DNA of 64,000 nucleotides from Stieleria varia (GCF_038443385.1 NZ_CP151726.1:2542001-2606000); one strand, 5' to 3'; numbered from the stretch's first letter, positions 25,911 through 35,823 are shown. Notes: generated by a model not told the origin, from the sequence alone. Numbers and translations are program-made.

Positions 25911-27425
25911 TCATTCCAGTTGCAACTCAACCGACTCCGTCTTTTTAAAATCCGGCGATAGCAGTTTCTCGACGCTCAACGATACACCATTCGGAGTGGT
26001 CGCAGTGATTTGCACCCTGTCCAAGACCGGACGGATTGACAAGGTTGCCATGCCGCCCGCATCGGTCTGCATGTCCGGAAATCGGTATTGCCAATCAGTC
26101 GATTCAATCTGAATGGTCGCTTGAACCGGGCTGCCCTTGCGGTCCAACAATCTGATGGTCAAAGGAGGTACGGGATCAAATTGAAAACTAAGTTCGATCG
26201 CTTCCTCGCCTGCTGGCACTTGGCGTACCCATTGATCTTGCGCAAGATCCGGCGTGAACTCGTTCGGGTTGGTCGTCAAAGGCTCAAAGTGGGTCAAGTA
26301 ACCAAAACGACGCCCGAAAGCGACCACGGCGCATTCTGAGACTGGCAATTCCAGTTGGACGGTCCCCTCTGGATCACTGACCGCCTGAGGGTCTTTGTAG
26401 AGGCTGTAGTCGTGATCAGGTCGTCGAAACACGAAACTGACGCCGACACCAGAGATCGGCTTTCCCGTCACACGATCGTTGATTCGAATGATCGCTCTGC
26501 GAGTCTTTTTCTGTTCCTGCTGTCGATCCAAAACGACCTCTGGCTGAAAATCCTTCACCGCAGCTTTGCCTGGGATCTCAAAACGCAGCACTGACTCTCG
26601 ATGGTCGATCCCAACCTCAGGGTTCAGCCGATGAATCGTCGCAAGGAATGGCTCGCTGCTATCCGTCGATAGATAGTAATGACGTTTGAATCCCGTCTCG
26701 CGAAACTTCGGGATCCGCACGCCGATGGTCACCATGTGATGCTCGGGCAATCCTGAGAATTCAAAGAAGCCCTCGGGTGAAACGGAGATGAAATGCTGTA
26801 TTTCACTAAAGAGCAACGATTGCCATTCCGTCGGCAGCGGTTTACGTTCGGAACCTTTGGAGATCTCTGTCAACGCGACTTCCGCAGTTTCCGGAGGCGT
26901 CCCGTTCGAATCCAAGACTCGGCCCCGAATGGTTTTCGCGGGCAACAAGACAAAGTTCTGAAAATACGGTCGACCATCCATCGATGAGTAACTCTGCAAT
27001 CCCATCGCGTGACCTTGCGAGAGCACGCAGATCTCCCACTGCCGGTTTCGCATTGGTTCGGTCCAAGGCGTCGGTTGCTGCTGGAACTTGTAGACGCCAT
27101 TTTTGTCCGTCCAAGTGACAGCAAATACATCCTCCGCGACACCGGCATTACGATTCACCATTGAGGAATTGCTTTGAATTCTCAGCAACACCAAAGCGTT
27201 AGCGACCGCTCTGTTTTCACTTGTCGTCACCATCCCCATCACCGAAATCGGCATTCCCACATAGCGAGACTGTCGATTCCGAATACGGGACAGAAAATCG
27301 TCGTCAACAAATCTCCAATTAGGAGTCTGGCGAATGGCATCCACCCATGCCGATTGATACCCGTTCTCAGCGATAGCGACTTTGGTAATAACGCAGACCA
27401 AGCAGCATAGGAGCAATCGAGACAC
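25911..27425 (-). CDS. Exported protein with carboxypeptidase-regulatory-like domains
   Basis: A 504-residue exported protein. Signal peptide 1-19 (MSRLLLCCLVCVITKVAIA). Several beta-sandwich segments of the carboxypeptidase-regulatory-like type follow: VTTSENRAVANALVLL plus GVYKFQQQP (about 65-120), IRGRVLDSNGTPPETAEV (about 165-185) and a later repeat with RINDRVTGKPISGVGVSF (about 318-336) and GSPVQATIQIES (near 441). No enzyme domain is visible. Such proteins are usually surface or periplasmic. It is convergent with the enolase-like gene. Confidence 0.78.
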   Translation of the reverse strand: MSRLLLCCLVCVITKVAIAENGYQSAWVDAIRQTPNWRFVDDDFLSRIRNRQSRYVGMPISVMGMVTTSENRAVANALVLLRIQSNSSMVNRNAGVAEDVFAVTWTDKNGVYKFQQQPTPWTEPMRNRQWEICVLSQGHAMGLQSYSSMDGRPYFQNFVLLPAKTIRGRVLDSNGTPPETAEVALTEISKGSERKPLPTEWQSLLFSEIQHFISVSPEGFFEFSGLPEHHMVTIGVRIPKFRETGFKRHYYLSTDSSEPFLATIHRLNPEVGIDHRESVLRFEIPGKAAVKDFQPEVVLDRQQEQKKTRRAIIRINDRVTGKPISGVGVSFVFRRPDHDYSLYKDPQAVSDPEGTVQLELPVSECAVVAFGRRFGYLTHFEPLTTNPNEFTPDLAQDQWVRQVPAGEEAIELSFQFDPVPPLTIRLLDRKGSPVQATIQIESTDWQYRFPDMQTDAGGMATLSIRPVLDRVQITATTPNGVSLSVEKLLSPDFKKTESVELQLE

Positions 27426-27539
27426 GACAACCTCTCGTGGCGAACGTTAGATCAAGTCAACAGTCCGCCGGCGATTGACCATCGCAGACGCCGTTGGGGA
27501 GACATTCAACATATCCGAAAACCATTAGCCGCTAAGACG

Positions 27540-27722
27540 CTAGCCCGGATTATTCACGCGACTCACTACAGTCTTCGCAATACGTTTGCACGAAACGGCT
27601 TACGCGGATTGGCACGAAAACAGGCTGCGCACATGAGCCGCCACGCGATAGCGTCCGGTTCTCACGCCTCTACTCGGGAACCGGACGCTATCGCGTGCCG
27701 GCTGATGAATCATCCGGGCTAA
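27540..27722 (+). mobile_element. MITE-like element, copy 2 of 4
   Basis: Starts CTAGCCCGGATTATTCA and ends TGAATCATCCGGGCTA, an imperfect 17-bp terminal inverted repeat. The internal hairpin is CACGCGATAGCGTCCGGTTC (27641-27660) with GAACCGGACGCTATCGCGTG (27678-27697), 20 of 20 bases paired. A middle block has CTTCGCAATACGTTTGC. No target duplication can be read with confidence. Confidence 0.88.
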
Positions 27723-27833
27723 CCTGGATTTTGCAGGCACGCCGTTTGCAACGGTTGATGATCGACGTCGGGTTTATCGTACGTGAGCCCATTATTCTTC
27801 CAACGCGATTACTTCAACATGGAGATTCTACGA

Positions 27834-29030
27834 ATGCCTTGCTCCACATTTCGTACTCGATACGGACGGCTTTCACTCTCGATTGCGGCCCTAGCCGTGA
27901 TTCCTCTCGCGGGTATTTCCGCAAATACAACATTTGGCGACGAGCCCAAACAGGCTGCGGTTAGCGACCAAGATGACGCCAAATCAGCCAGCTTGTCAGA
28001 CGAACACGCAGATGATGAGTCGCCTCAGTTGGGTGTCATTGTCGGGTCTTGCCCCGGCGAAGGCGTTTGTGTGCTTGACACCGTCTGGGGAAGTCCGGCG
28101 CACGAAGCCGGAATCATGCATGGCGACTACATCCTCACACTCGATGGCACTGAGGTCTCGACGCCCAGAGAATTGATGGATGCATTGAAAAAAACCAAAG
28201 GGGGTGACACGGCCACGATCGGCTTGTGGCGTCAAGGTGAAACGATGGAACAGAAAGTCATGTTGGCATCCAAAGCCGACAAGCCGCCCGCGAGTCACGG
28301 GGCATGGCTCGGGGTGATGCTGTCTCCAGACCAAGACGACAAGGGCGTCCGCATCGAGAAAGTCATGCGTGGCAGCCCAGCCTCAGACGCCGGGCTTCGA
28401 AGTGGAGATGTCATTGTTCAACGTGAGCAAAGTGCGATCAGCAGTGTACGTTCTTTTGCAGAGAGCATTGAAGACATGGAGCCGGGTACGGAACTCCAAC
28501 TGACGGTTCATCGCAACGGAGACCCGATGCAGATGAAGGTCACCGTTGGTGATCTCGACGAAGCACCGATGCGGTTCATGCGAGAATCCCAAAATGCTTT
28601 TCAGTCCATGGGGGGCCGCTCGCAGTACTCCGCCGGCCGAGAGGAATCTTCTGAGATGTTAGAGGAAACCCTAGATGAACTGCGAAAGCGAATTCGCGAG
28701 CTGGAGAAATCAATCCGTGAGATGAAGCCTTCGGACGACATTTCCCAGCGATCCGACGTGTTGGGTTCTGACGGCACGATGTTGGTGGTTCAACGCGATC
28801 AGCGTCGTCGTGGATATGACGGTCGAAATCGTGGTCGCAATTGGGACAATGATTTTTACGACTGGAGAAGCCGCTATCGAAGTGGTTATCGATACCCACT
28901 TTATCGAAGTCCACGCTACGGCAATTCGTACTATCGCTATGGCGGACGCCCCTACTACGGCAACTTTGGTCGCTCGTACGGGTACGGTAGAAGTGGGTTC
29001 CGCATCGGAAACTTTGGCGTCTGGTGGTGA
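27834..29030 (+). CDS. Exported protein with two PDZ domains and RGY-rich tail
   Basis: A 398-residue exported protein. ATG 27834 is chosen because GGAGAT lies 8 bases upstream; ATG 27819 is possible. After the signal peptide come two PDZ domains (LGVIVGSCPGEGVCV onwards at about 70, and AWLGVMLSPDQDDKGVRIEKV at about 163), a short coiled coil (ETLDELRKRIRELEKSIREM) and an 80-residue tail very rich in Arg, Tyr and Gly. No protease domain is present, so it is not a DegP/HtrA enzyme but probably a scaffold or regulator in the periplasm. The tail may bind polyanions or self-associate (inference). Confidence 0.82.
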   Translation: MPCSTFRTRYGRLSLSIAALAVIPLAGISANTTFGDEPKQAAVSDQDDAKSASLSDEHADDESPQLGVIVGSCPGEGVCVLDTVWGSPAHEAGIMHGDYILTLDGTEVSTPRELMDALKKTKGGDTATIGLWRQGETMEQKVMLASKADKPPASHGAWLGVMLSPDQDDKGVRIEKVMRGSPASDAGLRSGDVIVQREQSAISSVRSFAESIEDMEPGTELQLTVHRNGDPMQMKVTVGDLDEAPMRFMRESQNAFQSMGGRSQYSAGREESSEMLEETLDELRKRIRELEKSIREMKPSDDISQRSDVLGSDGTMLVVQRDQRRRGYDGRNRGRNWDNDFYDWRSRYRSGYRYPLYRSPRYGNSYYRYGGRPYYGNFGRSYGYGRSGFRIGNFGVWW

Positions 29031-29155
29031 ACCGACGTTGGACGGCGGGGCAAGTTGCTGAGAAGCTCAGTGTGGACGCATTGCGCTGAACACTGAGCGG
29101 GAACAAGGCATACAAACCATTCGCAGTTGAACTCTTGCTATCGAAGGAAATACCG

Positions 29156-29371
29156 ATGTCACGAATCACAGCACTCGGATTTGTCATGCTGGATACGGTT
29201 CTCAGCATAGCGATGATCGTCCAGTCCACGCTTACCTTGGCGGTCGTATTGTTGACGATCGCCGGATCGGTGGGGCTCGCGTTTCTGTCGAAATCGCTGC
29301 GTTCGCTGCTGTGGCCGAGCTACTTTTGGGACGACGTACAAATGGCAAGACGCCCCATCAAGAGGGGCTGA
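29156..29371 (+). CDS. Small two-helix membrane protein
   Basis: A 71-residue protein starting at ATG 29156, with AAGGAA at 29144-29149 as a ribosome-binding site. Two hydrophobic segments (about 6-25 and 27-50), then a basic tail (MARRPIKRG). It follows the PDZ gene by 125 bp in the same direction, so the two may share a transcript. Function unknown. Confidence 0.65.
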   Translation: MSRITALGFVMLDTVLSIAMIVQSTLTLAVVLLTIAGSVGLAFLSKSLRSLLWPSYFWDDVQMARRPIKRG

Positions 29372-29468
29372 GGACTGCGAGTTGCTAGCCCGGCCACGCG
29401 GCGACCGATTTCAACTTCCGATTTGTTTGGGGGTGACTAGTGCCAATATCGCGAGTTGAGCTTTGATG

Positions 29469-29531
29469 CCAGCACGAAGCGCAAGCGAGTGATTCATGGC
29501 GTTTTGCTCACTCGCTTGCGCTTCGTGCTGG
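29469..29531. repeat. Long perfect hairpin
   Basis: CCAGCACGAAGCGCAAGCGA plus GTGA (29469-29492) is exactly complementary to 29508-29531, with a 15-base loop. The 24-bp stem could act as a bidirectional terminator, but there is no T-run; it is more likely a dispersed hairpin repeat. Confidence 0.85.
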
Positions 29532-29650
29532 TATTTGCATCGTTTCCGATCAAGTTCAATTCAAAATCGCAGCACTTGGATCGGATATGATGGAAGATGT
29601 AAGGCTGCAGCGTGGCAGTCGGCCGGCGAACTCAATCCAAAGGGAATCTC

Positions 29651-31174
29651 ATGGTAGACCCAAAACGACGCTCTTTTCTTCGGTCGACGGCGGCATCCGG
29701 CATGATCCTCTCGTTGAGCGAGTTTGGTTTTCTGGGACGACTGCCGCAAGTCTCGGCTGCTGAGACTCACTTGTCCCCGGACGCGGTCCAATTTTCATCG
29801 GATATCGAGCCGCTGGTTCGACTGTTAGAAGAAACGCCTCGCGAGAAAGTCATCGAAACCTTCGCCGCGAAAGTTCAATCGGGAACAAGCTATCGAGAAG
29901 TCTTGACGGCGCTCATGTTGGCCGGCGTCCGGAACGTCGAGCCACGCCCGAGCGTCGGATTCAAGTTTCATGCAGTGTTGGTTGTCAACTCGGCGCACTT
30001 GGCCAGTCTCGCCGCACCCGACACCGATCGTTGGCTGCCGATTTTTTGGGCCTTGGATTATTTCAAAGTGTCTCAGGCACGCGATGACCAGGAACGGGGC
30101 TGGACGATGCCTGCAGTCAACGAATCGTCGTTGCCGCCATCACACAAAGCAAAGCAAGCGTTTCGCGATGCGATGGACGCCTGGGATGTCGAAGCCGCTG
30201 ACGTTGCTGTTGCCGCGTTGTGCCGATCGGCCAGCGCGGCAGAGGTGTTTGACCTGTTGGCCCATTATGGGTGCCGTGATTATCGAAGCATCGGACACAA
30301 AGCCATTTACGTTGCCAATGCTTACCGGACATTGCAGTGCATCGGATGGCGTTACGCTGAACCGGTCCTGCGCTCATTGGCGTACGCGTTGTTGAATCAC
30401 AACGGGGAGCCGAATCCGGCGAAGAGTGACTTGGCAGCCGACGCGGCTTGGAAAGTCACCCAAGAAAAACTGCCCACGCTGGAGGGCAACTGGATGCACG
30501 GCAAGCTCGACGCATCTGCGACGGCTTCATTGCTCGACACCTTGCGTTCGGCCAGCCCGAGCGAGGCGGTAGGCGAAGTAGTGACGATGCTGCGACAAGG
30601 CGTTGCCCCCCAATCGATCAGCGATGCGTTGTTTCTCTCCTCGGGAGAAATGCTGGGACAGCAGCCTGGCATCATCTCTCTGCATTCTGCGACGACCACA
30701 AACGCGATGCAGTATGCCTATCGGACCGCGTTTCGAGACCGTACCCGGGGCGAGTTGTTGCTACAAAACGCAGCCTTCATCCCATATTTCCGCGAGTCGA
30801 TGAAAGATCGCGGCGCGGTCGGAGACCAAAAGATCGACGCAGCACGTGAGCGTGACGACGCCACGGAACCGCTGGCCGTGGATGAGATTTTTCGCCAAGT
30901 CTCAGCGGACCGCAGCAAGGCAGCCGACGCGATGCTGGACCATCTCAACTCGGGCGGCCGACCGGAAGCATTGATTGACAAAGCAAGACGGTTGATCTTT
31001 CTGAAGGGCAACGACGCACACGACTACAAGTTCAGCTCCGCCGCGTTGGAGGATTTCTATGCCATTTCGCCTGCACACCGAAACCGCTATCTCGCCAGTT
31101 CGGCCTACCTCCTGCCGGGCAGCGATGACCGCGACAACGGCTTGGTCGCGAGAGTGCGCTCCGCACTGGCTTAG
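29651..31174 (+). CDS. Tat-exported protein of unknown function
   Basis: A 507-residue protein with a twin-arginine signal (KRRSFLRSTAAS, residues 5-16) followed by a hydrophobic stretch and a cut near VSAAE. ATG 29651 has AGGGA at 29641 upstream. The mature part is all helical and has several histidines and cysteines (residues such as HYGCRDYRSIGHKAIY near 215, HSATTTNAMQYAY near 352). Use of the Tat route suggests folding or cofactor insertion before export. No family name is recalled. Confidence 0.8.
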   Translation: MVDPKRRSFLRSTAASGMILSLSEFGFLGRLPQVSAAETHLSPDAVQFSSDIEPLVRLLEETPREKVIETFAAKVQSGTSYREVLTALMLAGVRNVEPRPSVGFKFHAVLVVNSAHLASLAAPDTDRWLPIFWALDYFKVSQARDDQERGWTMPAVNESSLPPSHKAKQAFRDAMDAWDVEAADVAVAALCRSASAAEVFDLLAHYGCRDYRSIGHKAIYVANAYRTLQCIGWRYAEPVLRSLAYALLNHNGEPNPAKSDLAADAAWKVTQEKLPTLEGNWMHGKLDASATASLLDTLRSASPSEAVGEVVTMLRQGVAPQSISDALFLSSGEMLGQQPGIISLHSATTTNAMQYAYRTAFRDRTRGELLLQNAAFIPYFRESMKDRGAVGDQKIDAARERDDATEPLAVDEIFRQVSADRSKAADAMLDHLNSGGRPEALIDKARRLIFLKGNDAHDYKFSSAALEDFYAISPAHRNRYLASSAYLLPGSDDRDNGLVARVRSALA

Positions 31175-31203
31175 CAACGACGATCCATTCACTGTCGAAC
31201 TTG

Positions 31204-31258
31204 GTAATGGGATTCGCCAGAATTCCTTTCGGACGGGATTTCTGGCGAAACCCACTAC
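31204..31258. repeat. Dispersed GGGATTCGCCAGAAT palindrome family, copy
   Basis: GGTAATGGGATTCGCCAGAA (31203 onwards) pairs with TTTCTGGCGAAACCCACTAC (to 31258), forming a hairpin with an 8-10 base loop in the gap between the Tat protein and the ZIP transporter. Confidence 0.75.
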
Positions 31259-31307
31259 GCCACCTATTTGAGAGGTCCCCTTTGGGAGATCAAGTCCTGC
31301 GATTGTC

Positions 31308-32120
31308 ATGCCTGAATCATTTCGTCAAGCCGATCCCATCCTCCAAGCTCTGATTGCCGGAGGATTCACATGGGCTCTGACGGCGGCGGGTGCGGCGTTC
31401 GTGTTCTTCCTCCTGCATGTGAATCGAAAGCTGTTCGATGCCATGTTGGGGTTTGCCGGCGGCGTGATGCTGGCGGCGAGTTACTGGAGTCTGCTGGAGC
31501 CCTCCATCGACGCGGCGGCCGAGCAAGGTTGGCCGAGTTGGTTTCCGGCGGCCGTCGGGTTCCTGCTGGGGGCAGTGTTCTTGTACGGACTTGACCGATC
31601 GCTGCCGCACTTGCATCGCGGAAAGCCGGATGAGTCTGCAGAAGGAATCAAGACGACATGGCAGCGGAGCGCTTTGTTGATCTCTGCGATCACGCTGCAC
31701 AATATTCCAGAGGGATTGGCCGTGGGGGTCGCCTTTGGAAGCGTTGGCAGCGGTCTTGAGACGGCCAGCTTGGGCGGTGCGACCGCTCTCGCGATTGGCA
31801 TCGGCTTGCAAAACGTTCCTGAGGGAATTGCTGTGGCGGTGCCGTTACGAGCTGAGGGCACCAGTCGCATGAAGGCATGGCTAATGGGACAGGCGTCAGC
31901 GATCGTCGAACCGATTGCTGCAGTCATCGGTGCTGCGATCGTTGTATACGTCGCTCCGGTGCTGCCCTTCGCTCTGAGTTTCGCCGCTGGCGCGATGGTG
32001 TACGTCGTCATTGAAGAACTGATTCCCGAGACTCAGCAGGAGGGCAACGAGGACTTGGCCGCCCTGCTGTTCATGTTGGGATTCGTCGTGATGATGATTC
32101 TTGACGTCTCGCTCAGGTAA
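31308..32120 (+). CDS. ZIP-family metal transporter
   Basis: A 270-residue polytopic protein with about eight membrane helices. The two signature metal-binding helices are present: TLHNIPEGLAVGVAFGS (near 128) and GLQNVPEGIAVAVPL (near 165). The pattern is that of bacterial ZupT/GufA-type importers of zinc and other divalent metals. A short His/Lys-containing loop (PHLHRGKPDES, about 100-110) lies between helices 3 and 4. Single gene, no metal regulator nearby. Confidence 0.92.
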   Translation: MPESFRQADPILQALIAGGFTWALTAAGAAFVFFLLHVNRKLFDAMLGFAGGVMLAASYWSLLEPSIDAAAEQGWPSWFPAAVGFLLGAVFLYGLDRSLPHLHRGKPDESAEGIKTTWQRSALLISAITLHNIPEGLAVGVAFGSVGSGLETASLGGATALAIGIGLQNVPEGIAVAVPLRAEGTSRMKAWLMGQASAIVEPIAAVIGAAIVVYVAPVLPFALSFAAGAMVYVVIEELIPETQQEGNEDLAALLFMLGFVVMMILDVSLR

Positions 32121-32239
32121 CTCGCCGTTTGATTCGCATGGTGAGCAGACGGAGGCATCTGGAATGATGTTTGCATGTAGCGTTGATCAAATGGCTTAGA
32201 AATCTAAACGGGGTTGATCCGATCAGGGCGATTGAACTC

Positions 32240-33796
32240 ATGACAGAACACTCACACAAAATGACGGGGCCGCGCGGTGCAACTCGTCCGTTGATGGAAA
32301 CGGAAATGCCACCCAATGGTGAGCATAGCAAGCACGAGGATCATCATGAGATGAGTCATGACGATCGGCTGTCCAAGCTCCAGATGCATCACAAGCAAAC
32401 GCTATGGATTTACTGGACGCTGCCACTGCTGGGGATTTGGCTATTGGCTGCGCCGTTTCAATTCGGATACGGCAATCCCTCGCTTTGGGTTGATCCATCT
32501 GGAGGCCGCGGGCCGTGGTTTGCTGACCAGCCGACGGTCGAGTTGCAGCAATGGCGGGCCTGGTTGATGACGACAAGTGACTTCGTGAGCGGAGTCTTGT
32601 TGATCGTATTGGGATGGCGGTCATTGACCCCCAATCGCCCTCGATCGGTTTGGGCATGCTGCTTCGTCGGCGTCTGGCTGACCTTTGCACCAATTCTTTT
32701 CTGGGCACCGACCGCTGCGGCTTATCTCAATGATTCACTCGTCGGAATACTGGTCATGGCGTTGACGATCCTGGTCCCTGGGATGCCAAACATGATCATG
32801 TACATGAAACATGGCAACGCCACGCCCCCGGGCTGGAGCTACAACCCCTCCAATTGGCCGCAGCGTTCGATCATGATCGCGACCGGCTTCGCGGGCTTCA
32901 TTGTGTCGCGTTATCTGGCGATGTTTCAGCTAGGCTACATCGACTATGTTTGGGACCCCTTCTTCGGCTTTCAAGAAGGGACAGCAAAGGTGCTGAACTC
33001 ACAGCTTTCGCATCGTTGGCCGATCTCCGACGCTGGCCTAGGAACCATCTCGTACACTTTTGAGTTCCTGATGGGATACATGGGCAGTCCATCTCGTTGG
33101 CGAACGATGCCATGGATGGTTGCTTTCTTTGGCGTGTTGGTCATTCCGTTGGGACTGGTGCATATCATCTTGATGATTTCCCAACCGGTGATTGTGCATC
33201 ACTGGTGCACGTTGTGTCTGCTGGCCGCGTTGATCATGTTGCCAATGCTGCCGCTGGAAGTCGATGAGGTCGTCGCGATGTGCCAGCATGTACGACAAGC
33301 AAAACAACGTGGCGACCGCAACGGTTCCTTTTGGGCAATCTTTTGGAAAGGTGGCGACGCCGCAGGATGCACCCACGACGACCCAGCACCTGCCATCATG
33401 GAGTTTCCCAGCAAACCAGGGCAGGTGTTCAAGGCATCACTGTGGGGAATGAGCTTTCCTTGGACGCTGGTGACCACGAGCGGTTTGGGCGTCGTTGTGA
33501 TGTGCTTGCCGAATTGGTTTGCGATTGACATTCACAGCACTACAGCCGACATCGGCCATTTGGGCGGCGCACTGATCGTCACCGTTTCAGTGATTTGCAT
33601 GGGTGAAGTGGTCCGCATCGGTCGCTACTTGAATCTTTTGTTGGCAGCAGCGATTGGGCTTGGTCCCTGGCTAGCGCATGCGGGGACAGGCTATTGCGTT
33701 ACCTTGAGCCTTCTGGCGGCAATCATTTTTGCGTTGTCGATCCCGCGTGGCGTCAAGACACAGACCTACGGAAACTGGGATGTCTTTGTCCGTTGA
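32240..33796 (+). CDS. Fused SPW-repeat and vitamin K epoxide reductase-like membrane protein
   Basis: A 518-residue polytopic protein. Order: a His-rich cytoplasmic N-terminus (HSKHEDHHEMSHDD, residues 28-41), an SPW-repeat domain (LGIWLLAAPFQFGY near 62 and ACCFVGVWLTFAPILFW near 137), a VKOR-like helical domain ending in the redox pair WCTLC (near residue 322), and a second SPW-type pair of helices at the C-terminus. VKOR proteins transfer electrons between thiols and quinones across the membrane; here only the inner CxxC is certain. Start 32240 is chosen at the ATG before the His-rich segment; 32171 is possible. A split version of this protein is encoded at 41423-42420. Confidence 0.85.
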   Translation: MTEHSHKMTGPRGATRPLMETEMPPNGEHSKHEDHHEMSHDDRLSKLQMHHKQTLWIYWTLPLLGIWLLAAPFQFGYGNPSLWVDPSGGRGPWFADQPTVELQQWRAWLMTTSDFVSGVLLIVLGWRSLTPNRPRSVWACCFVGVWLTFAPILFWAPTAAAYLNDSLVGILVMALTILVPGMPNMIMYMKHGNATPPGWSYNPSNWPQRSIMIATGFAGFIVSRYLAMFQLGYIDYVWDPFFGFQEGTAKVLNSQLSHRWPISDAGLGTISYTFEFLMGYMGSPSRWRTMPWMVAFFGVLVIPLGLVHIILMISQPVIVHHWCTLCLLAALIMLPMLPLEVDEVVAMCQHVRQAKQRGDRNGSFWAIFWKGGDAAGCTHDDPAPAIMEFPSKPGQVFKASLWGMSFPWTLVTTSGLGVVVMCLPNWFAIDIHSTTADIGHLGGALIVTVSVICMGEVVRIGRYLNLLLAAAIGLGPWLAHAGTGYCVTLSLLAAIIFALSIPRGVKTQTYGNWDVFVR

Positions 33797-34141
33797 GCAT
33801 TTTGTCCGTTGAGGATAAAGAGTCCGTCCGATGCTTCCGTAGGCTACGCTGTTGAAACTTTGGGGGTTGCTATACTGCGGAGCTCCGATCGTTTCTGTCA
33901 CCTCGCTCAGCGCAGCTGGGAGAGGTGACAATTGCGTAGTACGGCACAAAGCGTATGGTTTGTGTTTGAGCGGACGGTGATGTTCGTTTTCGACTTGGAA
34001 AGTCGAACGACAATCGTCGCTCGACTTTCCAAGTCGATAGCGTGTCCCGCCAAGTGTTTTGCCATTGCCAATCGTTGACTCGCGTAGACCGACGCCCAGC
34101 TAGATCAAGCTGCAAAAGACCCGCCAAATTCTGAAACTTGG
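33797..34141. repeat. Gap with CGACTTGGAAAGTCGA hairpin
   Basis: Gene-free gap. CGACTTGGAAAGTCGA (33991-34006) pairs with TCGACTTTCCAAGTCG (34021-34036), loop 14 bases. The same CGACTTGGAAAG element occurs twice at 23155-23185. Confidence 0.8.
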
Positions 34142-35422
34142 CTATCGGAGGTGCTTTCGGATGCGGTCGTCCAGTTTGGCTTGCGATGCAGCGAACGAGG
34201 CCAAACCGGCCAGTGTCATGAGACTGTCGATTGCCAAGTCGCCACGCACGATTCGCTCTTGCCAGCGGTGATGCTTGGGGATTTTGCCGTCATCGGCGAT
34301 CCACCGGAGTTCTTGTTCTGACATGACCGGGAACAGATCCTCCGAGTCATAGTCGGCGGCCATGAGCCTCAGTTCATTGGCATCGGCAGCGGGTGAGAGA
34401 ATCGCTTTTTGCACCAATGCACGCTCCGATTTACTGACTTCCCACAGTTTTTCTATCTGCACCGTTTCCGGATTGACCTTTTCATCCAGTACGACTCGAT
34501 GCTGTTCACTGAGCTGCGATTTCCAGGGTTGATTCAGCGTCTCCTTGGCTTGGCGAGCGACTTTCGTCGGCATCGTGATCACGTCGACTCCGGCGAGTCG
34601 TGGCAATTGCGAAGCATCACGCAGGCTGGCAGCGATTTGCTTGGTGTCGGTCATCGGTAGACCTCGCGTGAACGTCGCAACTTCGGCTTGGCTGGCGAGC
34701 GTCGTCTTTTCGCCCACAAGGTCTCCATCGCCGAACTGATTGTCGGCCACATACGAATTGAGACGCCCGAGGAATACATTGACAAACGATGGACGCGCCA
34801 GTGCAGTGGCGACGTAATTTTGGCGTGCGCTGAATCCGAGCGTGCAGTTGACCCGGATGCCTTCATCACGCAGTTGTCTGATCGCGACCAAGCCGGCAGG
34901 CGTCAGGGGGACTTTCACGATAAAGAACTCAGGACAGATGTCGTGACAACGTCGCGCGTAGTCAATCGTTGCTGCGGTATCGTAGGCCAAGTCGGTGTGA
35001 AGCTCGACGCTGACACCACAGCGAAATTGCTGCACCAGCTTGAGTGCGTGACAGAGATTCAGGATGAACCCGATCTCTCGTACTTGGCTTTCTTCCGCTA
35101 GATCCGCGACCAGCTTACCTGCCTGCGGAACGAGGTCGTCATAGGTCCCTTCTTGGACCTCTTTGTTGAGCAGAGTATTGTTCGTCGTCAGACCGCTAAG
35201 GTTTTCATTCCAGAGAGAGCCGATTGCGGCAATCTCGCCGCTGTCGAGCCACAGGCTGGTCTCCGTAGCATTGATCCCCTGCCAGAACTCACTTGGTTTT
35301 GCTTCGCTCGGAGACGCGTCCAAGTCGACGAAGTCGTGAACAAACTCCGTAATGCGTTGGGCGTGCTGCGATCTTGGGTCGATCCTCTGAAGTGTTTCTT
35401 TGCTGGTGGCAGCGGATGCCAT
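34142..35422 (-). CDS. Transaldolase-family protein
   Basis: A 426-residue protein with the transaldolase-like barrel. LTTNNTLLNKEV (near 76) corresponds to the substrate-site TNPSLI-type loop, FIVKVPLTPAGL (near 167) carries the Schiff-base lysine and NCTLGFSARQ (near 191) is the next conserved strand. The barrel is followed by about 120 C-terminal residues with no recognised domain (from about ETLNQPWKSQL), longer than classical transaldolases. It probably acts on sugar phosphates, but the reaction (transaldolase or fructose-6-phosphate aldolase-like) is not certain. Monocistronic. Confidence 0.83.
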   Translation of the reverse strand: MASAATSKETLQRIDPRSQHAQRITEFVHDFVDLDASPSEAKPSEFWQGINATETSLWLDSGEIAAIGSLWNENLSGLTTNNTLLNKEVQEGTYDDLVPQAGKLVADLAEESQVREIGFILNLCHALKLVQQFRCGVSVELHTDLAYDTAATIDYARRCHDICPEFFIVKVPLTPAGLVAIRQLRDEGIRVNCTLGFSARQNYVATALARPSFVNVFLGRLNSYVADNQFGDGDLVGEKTTLASQAEVATFTRGLPMTDTKQIAASLRDASQLPRLAGVDVITMPTKVARQAKETLNQPWKSQLSEQHRVVLDEKVNPETVQIEKLWEVSKSERALVQKAILSPAADANELRLMAADYDSEDLFPVMSEQELRWIADDGKIPKHHRWQERIVRGDLAIDSLMTLAGLASFAASQAKLDDRIRKHLR

Positions 35423-35603
35423 GATGGTTGTCCTCCTAGTTCGTTGATTGCTGGCCGTGTTGGTCCATTTGCTTTCGCTTGGTCCATTTGCTTTCGCTCG
35501 TTGAACTCTGATTCGTCAGATGCATCACGTCGCGAAAGCATGAGCGTTCAGCTTTGCGTCGCTGCAAAGACCGCGCCGGTTGTGTGATTGACGAGATTCG
35601 ACC

Positions 35604-35786
35604 CTAGCCCGGATTATTCACGCGACTCAATACGGTCATCGCAACACGTTTGCGTGAAATGGCTTGCGCGGATTGGCAGAAAAACAGTCTGCGCAGATCA
35701 GCCGCCACGCGATAGCGTCCGGTTCTCACGCCTATACTGGGGAACCGGACGCTATCGCGTGCCGGCTGATGAATAATCCGGGCTAG
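35604..35786 (+). mobile_element. MITE-like element, copy 3 of 4
   Basis: Begins CTAGCCCGGATTATTCACG and ends TGAATAATCCGGGCTAG: 17-bp terminal inverted repeats matching at all positions. The internal 20-bp hairpin (from 35705 and to 35760) is the same as in copy 2. The best-preserved copy. Confidence 0.9.
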
Positions 35787-35823
35787 CGTCGACCGATAGC
35801 CGGTGTCCGCAAAAACGGCCCAC

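Noticed and set aside
29469-29531. Perfect 24-bp hairpin considered as an intrinsic terminator
   Set aside because: No T-run on either side; dispersed hairpin repeat is more likely.
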